In this document: positions 59,701-64,000 of the stretch, piece after piece
How positions within the stretch are numbered: position 1 is the first letter of the stretch
Layout of the letters: every line of letters begins with the position of its first letter
Source: an uncultured Acidimicrobiales bacterium
Lineage (GTDB): Bacteria; Actinomycetota; Acidimicrobiia; Acidimicrobiales; SHLQ01
DNA length: 64,000 nucleotides
Assembly (NCBI GenBank): GCA_938041035.1
Contig: CALHYX010000081.1
Location: 24,116 to 88,115 of the forward strand
Direction: 5' to 3'
Notes under the pieces: model-generated
The model's database searches: none
What the model saw: only the letters and a program-made list of their open reading frames with translations
What the model was told of the DNA's origin: nothing
Position numbers and translations under genes: made by a program

Positions 59701-60290
59701 CCGGCGCCATCACCCGGGTCGCGTTCGTGCGCTAGGTGATCTCGCCGATACCGGTCGGGGTCGCTCCACGCGCCCGTCGCCGCGTCGAACGCGCGGGCGG
59801 CCGGACCCATCATGGCGGTATCGCCCCCTCGGGCAGCCGACGACGAGACGTGGTCGATGCCGTCGAGTTGGACCGCCAGTTCCGGCGGCACCGACAACCC
59901 CGCCCGCCCCACGATGGCGGGCGACGGTAGCGACGCGATCGCCGCGTCGCGCGCGGAGCCGTCCTCGTAGTACGCGACGTCGTGGATCTGATGCCACTTG
60001 TCCGCGCCGAGAATGACCACGTCGTAACCGGCGGCGATGTCGGCGATCAGCTGTTTTTCGGTGACCACCACGCCGAGCCAGGCGAAGGCTTCGGCCTCTT
60101 GGCGGAGGACCGCCAACCGGTCGGCGAACGACGGCACCGCGACCGTACCCTTCTCCAAACCGACCGTGGAGACCGCCCAGATCACGTGGTCCAGGTGGCG
60201 TTGCTCGCGCACCGCAGCGGCGATCGCGAGATGAGCGGTGGTCGGTGGGTTGAACGATCCGGGGTAGATACCGATTCGAAGTCGCCTCAT
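59697..60290 (-). CDS. Nicotinate/nicotinamide nucleotide adenylyltransferase-like protein
   Basis: 197 residues from ATG 60290; the longer frame to 60368 would overlap the ilvB leader and is rejected. GIYPGSFNPPTTAHLAIAAAV is the nucleotide-binding start of cytidylyltransferase-fold enzymes; HxxH is replaced by TTAH, so the second His of the usual motif is kept. VVILGADKWHQI follows as the substrate-binding segment. Likely acts in NAD synthesis or salvage, but it may be another nucleotidyltransferase of the fold. Shares a bidirectional promoter with the ilvB leader. Confidence 0.78.
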   Translation of the reverse strand: MRRLRIGIYPGSFNPPTTAHLAIAAAVREQRHLDHVIWAVSTVGLEKGTVAVPSFADRLAVLRQEAEAFAWLGVVVTEKQLIADIAAGYDVVILGADKWHQIHDVAYYEDGSARDAAIASLPSPAIVGRAGLSVPPELAVQLDGIDHVSSSAARGGDTAMMGPAARAFDAATGAWSDPDRYRRDHLAHERDPGDGAG

Positions 60291-60296
60291 CGCCGC

Positions 60297-60303
60297 TATA
60301 GTG
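60297..60303. promoter_or_regulatory. Bidirectional promoter of ilvBNC and the adenylyltransferase gene
   Basis: TATAGT on plus (60297-60302) lies 9 nt before the leader peptide ATG. The overlapping CACTAT on minus (60303 to 60298) is 7 nt before the opposite ATG. The TATAGT is the closest match to the consensus TATAAT in the window, which fits a strong biosynthetic operon. Confidence 0.6.
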
Positions 60304-60311
60304 TGCGGGCT

Positions 60312-60353
60312 ATGGCTTGCACCCGCAACCCTTCTGTAGTGGTACTCGACTAG
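60312..60353 (+). CDS. ilvB leader peptide
   Basis: ATG 60312 to TAG 60353 encodes MACTRNPSVVVLD. Three Val codons and a Leu codon in a row just before the stop are the hallmark of a branched-chain amino acid attenuator. Shortage of charged tRNA Val or Leu would stall the ribosome there. The start is only a few bases after the expected transcription start, so the leader peptide itself is read from an almost leaderless RNA. Confidence 0.88.
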   Translation: MACTRNPSVVVLD

Positions 60354-60379
60354 CACACGATCCCTCATCGATCGTGTGC
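60353..60379 (+). promoter_or_regulatory. Attenuator pause/anti-terminator hairpin of ilvB
   Basis: gcacacgat (60353-60361) pairs with atcgtgtgc (60371-60379) around a 9-nt loop, directly after the leader stop codon. It precedes the terminator hairpin and is the upstream stem that ribosome position would open or allow, setting the choice between pausing, anti-termination and termination. The exact anti-terminator pairing is not certain. Confidence 0.6.
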
Positions 60380-60384
60380 ATCTC

Positions 60385-60415
60385 GGCCTCCCTCAGGGAG
60401 GCCGTTGTTTGTTTT
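60385..60415 (+). terminator. Attenuator terminator of ilvBNC
   Basis: ggcctccc (60385-60392) and gggaggcc (60396-60403) form an 8-bp perfect stem with a tca loop, followed by gttgtttgtttt. It is a classic Rho-independent terminator placed 32 nt after the leader stop and 69 nt before ilvB. A further hairpin (ttggtcgg/ccgaccaa, 60429-60448) lies between it and the ilvB ribosome site. Confidence 0.88.
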
Positions 60416-60483
60416 CCGCTCGAACCCGTTGGTCGGCGCACCGACCAATCCGCCCACACCCGTCACACCAAACCGGAGAAACC

Positions 60484-62217
60484 ATGAAAACCAACGGTGG
60501 CTCAGCCCTCATCGCCTCACTCGAGCGCGAGGGTGTAGACGTCGTATTCGGTTTGCCGGGCGGCGCCATCTTGCCGGTGTATGACCCCATCCTCGACTCG
60601 TCGATCCGCCACATTCTGGTGCGCCACGAGCAAGGTGCCGGGCACATGGCCCAGGGGTATGCCCACGCCACCGGCCGACCCGGCGTCCTCATGGTCACGA
60701 GCGGCCCGGCGGCCACCAACATCGTCACCCCGCTCTGCGACGCCTACATGGACTCCATCCCGCTGGTCGCCATCACCGGGCAGGTGCCCTACAGCGCCAT
60801 CGGCACCGATGCGTTCCAGGAGTGCGACACCACCGGAATCACCATGTCGGTCACCAAGCACAACTTCCTGGTCACCGACGCGGCCGACATTCCCCAGGTG
60901 ATCCACGATGCCTTTCACATCGCCACCACCGGTCGCCCAGGCCCGGTCCTGGTGGACATTCCCAAGGACATCGTCGACCCGAACAACCCCCGCTCGGCGC
61001 TGGAAATGTACCAACCCGATGGCCCCAAACTCCCCGGGTACCAGCCCCAACCCGAGCCCGAGGCAACACTCATCGCCGACGCCATCGAGTTGATCCAGCA
61101 GGCTGAACGGCCGGTGATCTACGCCGGAGGTGGCATCTTGAAGGCGCGGGCCGCCGAAGCGCTGCGGGCGCTGGCCGACGCCGCCGACATTCACGTCGTC
61201 ACCACGCTGATGGCCCGGGGCGCGTTCCCCGACGATCATCCGCTGTGCCTCGGTATGCCCGGCATGCACGGCAACTACACCGCCGTGACCGCGATGCAGC
61301 AGGCCGATCTGTTGATCGCGCTCGGCGCCCGCTTCGATGACCGGGTCACCGGTCGACTCGATGGCTTTGCCCCGGAGGCCAAGATCATCCACGCCGACAT
61401 CGACCCGGCCGAGCTGAACAAGGTGCGCCGGGCCGACGTGGCAATCGTGGGCGACAGCCGCCTGGTGATCGAGGCGATGGTCGAGGGTTTGGCCGCGGCG
61501 GGCCCGAGCCCGGCCGACCGGAGTGAGTGGCGGTCGCGCATCAGCGGTTGGCGTGAGCGTTTCCCGCTCACCTACGACGAACACGTACCGGGCGAGGGCC
61601 TCAAACCCCAACAGGTGCTCGAACAACTCCGCGACGGCTCCCCGGAGGACACGATCGTGACCTCCGGCGTTGGTCAGCATCAGATGTGGGCCGCCCAGCA
61701 CTGGACCTTCCGCCACCCCTACACCTGGATCAACAGCGGTGGGTTGGGCACGATGGGCTTCTCGATCCCGGCCGCCATCGGCGCCAAGGTCGGCATGCCC
61801 GATCGCACCGTGTGGGCCGTGGATGGCGATGGCTGCTTCCAGATGACCGCCCAGGAACTGGTCACCGCGGCCGTCGAACGCATCCCGGTCAAGGTGGCGC
61901 TGTTGAACAACGGCTACCTCGGCATGGTGCGGCAGTGGCAGGAGATGTTCTACGAAGAGCGCTTCAGCGAGGTCGAGCTCGGCCAGGCGGTTCCCGACTA
62001 CGTCAAATGGGCCGAGGCCATGGGCTGCGTCGGCATCCGGGCCGAGTCGCCCGAAGAGGTCGAACCCGCCATTGCCCAGGCCAACGACATCGACGATCGC
62101 CCGGTCGTGGTCGAGTTCCGCACCGAGGCCACCGAGAAGGTGTTCCCGATGGTGCCGGCCGGCAAAACCAACTCCGACATCATGGTCCACCCCTCCCAGG
62201 AAGGTCAGCAACGATGA
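60484..62217 (+). CDS. ilvB: Acetolactate synthase large subunit
   Basis: 577 residues from ATG 60484 with GGAG 5 nt upstream; the in-frame start at 60376 would lie inside the terminator and is rejected. The enzyme joins two pyruvates, or pyruvate and 2-oxobutyrate, with thiamine diphosphate and FAD. ThDP motif GDGCFQMTAQELVTAAVERIPVKVALLNNGYLGM and catalytic Glu in VRHEQGAGHMAQGYA are present. It is the attenuator-controlled first gene of ilvBNC. Confidence 0.97.
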   Translation: MKTNGGSALIASLEREGVDVVFGLPGGAILPVYDPILDSSIRHILVRHEQGAGHMAQGYAHATGRPGVLMVTSGPAATNIVTPLCDAYMDSIPLVAITGQVPYSAIGTDAFQECDTTGITMSVTKHNFLVTDAADIPQVIHDAFHIATTGRPGPVLVDIPKDIVDPNNPRSALEMYQPDGPKLPGYQPQPEPEATLIADAIELIQQAERPVIYAGGGILKARAAEALRALADAADIHVVTTLMARGAFPDDHPLCLGMPGMHGNYTAVTAMQQADLLIALGARFDDRVTGRLDGFAPEAKIIHADIDPAELNKVRRADVAIVGDSRLVIEAMVEGLAAAGPSPADRSEWRSRISGWRERFPLTYDEHVPGEGLKPQQVLEQLRDGSPEDTIVTSGVGQHQMWAAQHWTFRHPYTWINSGGLGTMGFSIPAAIGAKVGMPDRTVWAVDGDGCFQMTAQELVTAAVERIPVKVALLNNGYLGMVRQWQEMFYEERFSEVELGQAVPDYVKWAEAMGCVGIRAESPEEVEPAIAQANDIDDRPVVVEFRTEATEKVFPMVPAGKTNSDIMVHPSQEGQQR

Positions 62218-62735
62218 GCTCCGATCGGTTCCACACCGTCGTCCTGCGCGTCGAAAACAAGGCGGGTGTCCTCGCCCGGGTCGCCGGGTTGTTCGCCCGC
62301 CGAGGCTTCAACATTGATTCGTTGGCCGTCGCGCCCACCGAGGATGACCGGTTCTCGCGAATCACCTTCACCGTCGACGTTGAATCGGCACCACTCGATC
62401 AGGTGGTGAAGCAGCTCAACAAGCTCATCAACGTGGTGGAGATCACCGAACTCGACCCCAAGTCATCGGTGGAACGTGAGCTGATGATCATCACGGTGAA
62501 CGTGGCGCCGGAGAATCGGGGCCAGGTCATGGACCTGGTCCGGATCTTTGAGGCCAAGGTGCTCAACGTGGGGTACGACCAGATGATGCTGTCGCTCTCC
62601 GGCGCTCCATCGCGCGTGGATGACTTCGAGCAGCTCCTGAGCCCGCATGGCATCGTCGAGCTGCAACGCACGGGCCGGGTGGCCCTGCGCCGGCTGGACA
62701 AGATTCAGGCCGCCCCGTCCGCCGAAGAGAGCTGA
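62214..62735 (+). CDS. ilvN: Acetolactate synthase small subunit
   Basis: 173 residues; the ATG overlaps the ilvB stop (ATGA). An N-terminal ACT domain (HTVVLRVENKAGVLARVAGLFARRGFNIDSLAV) binds valine for feedback control, and the C-terminal half (RELMIITVNVAPENRGQVMDLVRIFEAKVLNVG) activates the large subunit. AAGGTC before the ATG serves as ribosome site. Coupling to ilvB keeps the subunits balanced. Confidence 0.96.
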   Translation: MSSDRFHTVVLRVENKAGVLARVAGLFARRGFNIDSLAVAPTEDDRFSRITFTVDVESAPLDQVVKQLNKLINVVEITELDPKSSVERELMIITVNVAPENRGQVMDLVRIFEAKVLNVGYDQMMLSLSGAPSRVDDFEQLLSPHGIVELQRTGRVALRRLDKIQAAPSAEES

Positions 62736-62791
62736 ACCGCACCGGTTCGCTAGTCTCGATCCCTGCTCGGCTGCGTTGCCGGGTAGATCCG

Positions 62792-62855
62792 CTTTTCTCT
62801 TCTCTCCTCATCTCTTCATCTCCTCTTCAGTCAATCTCTCCAGTCAATCTCTTCA
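62792..62855 (+). promoter_or_regulatory. Pyrimidine-rich, G-poor tract before ilvC
   Basis: 64 nt with only two G residues, made of C/T runs and a 12-bp direct repeat cagtcaatctct at 62828-62839 and 62841-62852. In a GC-rich genome this strongly biased stretch resembles a Rho loading (rut) site, or an unstructured leader that favours ilvC translation. A TAGTCT at about 62752 could give ilvC its own promoter. Confidence 0.4.
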
Positions 62856-62897
62856 GTGTCCGCGGACGTGCGGGCCCGTCACCACAAGGAGGCCCTC

Positions 62898-63929
62898 GTG
62901 GCCAACGTCTATTACGAAGCTGACTGCGATCGCTCGCTCATCGCCAACCGCAAGGTGGCGATCCTCGGCTACGGCTCGCAGGGCCACGCCCACGCGTTGA
63001 ACCTCAAGGAATCCGGCATCGACGTCCGGGTTGGGTTGCGCGAGGGCTCGGGGTCCCGGGCCAAAGCGGAAGCCGCCGGCCTCGCCGTAGCCACCATCGC
63101 CGACGCCGTGGCCGAGGCCGACGTCATCATGGTGCTGCTACCGGACACCGAGCAGGCCGAAATCTACGCCGAGCACATCGAGCCCAACCTCTCCGATGGC
63201 GACGCGTTGTTCTTCGCCCACGGCTTCAACATTCGTTTCGACCTCATCGAGCCGTCGGCCGGCGTCGACGTGTGCATGGTGGCCCCCAAGGGCCCCGGTC
63301 ACCTCGTGCGCCGGACCTATACCGAGGGCGGCGGCGTTCCGTGTCTGATCGCGGTCGAAAACGACGCCACCGGAGGCGCCAAGGCCTTGTCGCTGGCCTA
63401 TGCCGATGCCCTCGGTGGCGCTCGGGCCGGCATCATCGAGACCACCTTCACCGAAGAGTGCGAAACCGACCTGTTCGGTGAGCAGGTCGTGCTGTGCGGC
63501 GGCACCACCGAGCTGGTGCGCAGTGGCTTCGACACGCTGGTCGAGGCGGGCTACCAGCCCGAGGTCGCCTACTTCGAGTGCCTGCACGAGCTCAAGCTGA
63601 TCGTCGATCTCATGTACGAAGAGGGGATCGCCGGCATGCGCTACTCGGTCTCCGACACGGCCGAGTACGGCGATCTCACCCGGGGTCCGCGCATCATCGA
63701 CGACAGCGTCCGCGAAACAATGAAGACCATCCTGAGTGAGATCCAGTCCGGCCAATTCGCCGAGGAGTGGGTCGCCGAGTCCAAGAGCGGCCGGAAGAAC
63801 TTCCACGCCCTCGAAGCCGCTGGCCACGATCTCAAGATCGAGTCGGTCGGTAAGGAACTGCGGGCGATGATGCCGTGGATCAGCGCCGGCAAGCAGAGCG
63901 TGCAGGACGCCTCGGGCGGTCAGGGCTAA
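62898..63929 (+). CDS. ilvC: Ketol-acid reductoisomerase
   Basis: 343 residues from GTG 62898; AGGAGG (62887-62892) is 5 nt upstream and rules out the start at 62856. Rossmann motif ILGYGSQGHAHALNLKESG binds NADPH; MVAPKGPGHLVRRTYTEGGGVP and the C-terminal knotted domain (LVEAGYQPEVAYFECLHELKLIVDLMYEEGI) hold the Mg2+ ligands. Short class I enzyme that isomerises and reduces acetolactate. Last gene in the window, with a 162-nt gap to ilvN. Confidence 0.96.
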   Translation: MANVYYEADCDRSLIANRKVAILGYGSQGHAHALNLKESGIDVRVGLREGSGSRAKAEAAGLAVATIADAVAEADVIMVLLPDTEQAEIYAEHIEPNLSDGDALFFAHGFNIRFDLIEPSAGVDVCMVAPKGPGHLVRRTYTEGGGVPCLIAVENDATGGAKALSLAYADALGGARAGIIETTFTEECETDLFGEQVVLCGGTTELVRSGFDTLVEAGYQPEVAYFECLHELKLIVDLMYEEGIAGMRYSVSDTAEYGDLTRGPRIIDDSVRETMKTILSEIQSGQFAEEWVAESKSGRKNFHALEAAGHDLKIESVGKELRAMMPWISAGKQSVQDASGGQG

Positions 63930-63981
63930 CCGGCCTTCGCCCGCCGGCACCAAGACAAGTATCGGAAAAGGTAATGAGGGG

Positions 63982-64000
63982 GTGGCTGCGCTGCAGCCAC
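63982..64000 (+). repeat. Inverted repeat at the right edge
   Basis: gtggctgc (63982-63989) and gcagccac (63993-64000) form an 8-bp hairpin with a gct loop, 53 nt after the ilvC stop. It may be a terminator whose T-tract lies beyond the window, or the start of another element. Confidence 0.4.

Noticed and set aside
60376..60483. An extended N-terminus for IlvB from 60376
   Set aside because: It would translate through the attenuator terminator and a hairpin; GGAG fixes the start at 60484.

Overview
The window is high-GC actinobacterial chromosome, most likely from the class Acidimicrobiia. This placement is an inference from four things: gene content, the ATP synthase layout, a MoxR/DUF58/SpoIIM/RDD locus in the order known from Mycobacterium, and many genes whose start codon lies 6-7 nt after a -10-like hexamer, as in leaderless mRNAs. 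I see no rRNA, tRNA, CRISPR array, insertion sequence or prophage. Most genes are housekeeping, and the accessory genes are mainly exported proteins.

Layout. 1-260 is the start of a sulfotransferase that runs off the left edge. 621-4178 holds two tandem paralogous GH5-type lipoproteins, the first with a very long Pro/Thr-rich linker. 4206-12716 is a full F1Fo ATP synthase operon (AtpZ-like, I, a, c, b', b, delta, alpha, gamma, beta, epsilon) with a recognisable promoter and a strong terminator; a small RNA may lie just before that terminator. 12754-23573 is mixed: PPK2, GlpX, zinc-ribbon and J-domain proteins, L,D-transpeptidase, MFS transporter, MurA with the active-site Cys replaced by Asp, a tiny leaderless ORF coupled to a small membrane protein, NifU-like protein, rhomboid protease, methyltransferase and SRPBCC protein.

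23687-30772 is the conserved membrane/MoxR locus. 30795-43419 carries cysteine desulfurase plus MnmA (tRNA thiolation), LigA, a HAD phosphatase, a PknB-type PASTA kinase, a methyltransferase, an SCP2 protein and GatCAB (Gln-tRNA/Asn-tRNA amidation). 43454-48415 is an exported-enzyme patch (PQQ-type glucose/sorbosone dehydrogenase with PKD and Calx-beta domains, a Tat lipoprotein amidohydrolase, a GH114-like lipoprotein), followed by a 331-bp non-coding block of REP-like palindromes and repeats. 48747-59700 has homocysteine methyltransferase, PyrE, hemolysin III, a MATE pump, a lipoprotein with a neocarzinostatin-like domain, an MFS exporter, an LtaS-like sulfatase-fold protein, IlvD and another lipoprotein.

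The right end is the branched-chain amino acid operon ilvB-ilvN-ilvC. It is preceded by a clear transcription attenuator: a 13-residue leader peptide with Val-Val-Val-Leu codons, a hairpin, and a Rho-independent terminator. IlvD lies about 2 kb upstream as a separate unit.

The most interesting signals are regulatory: the recurrent leaderless promoter pattern with overlapping divergent -10 elements, the ilvB attenuator, the leaderless mini-ORF at 20728, the candidate small RNA after atpC, and the REP-like block at 48.4-48.7 kb. I found no convincing new defence, secretion or biosynthetic system.
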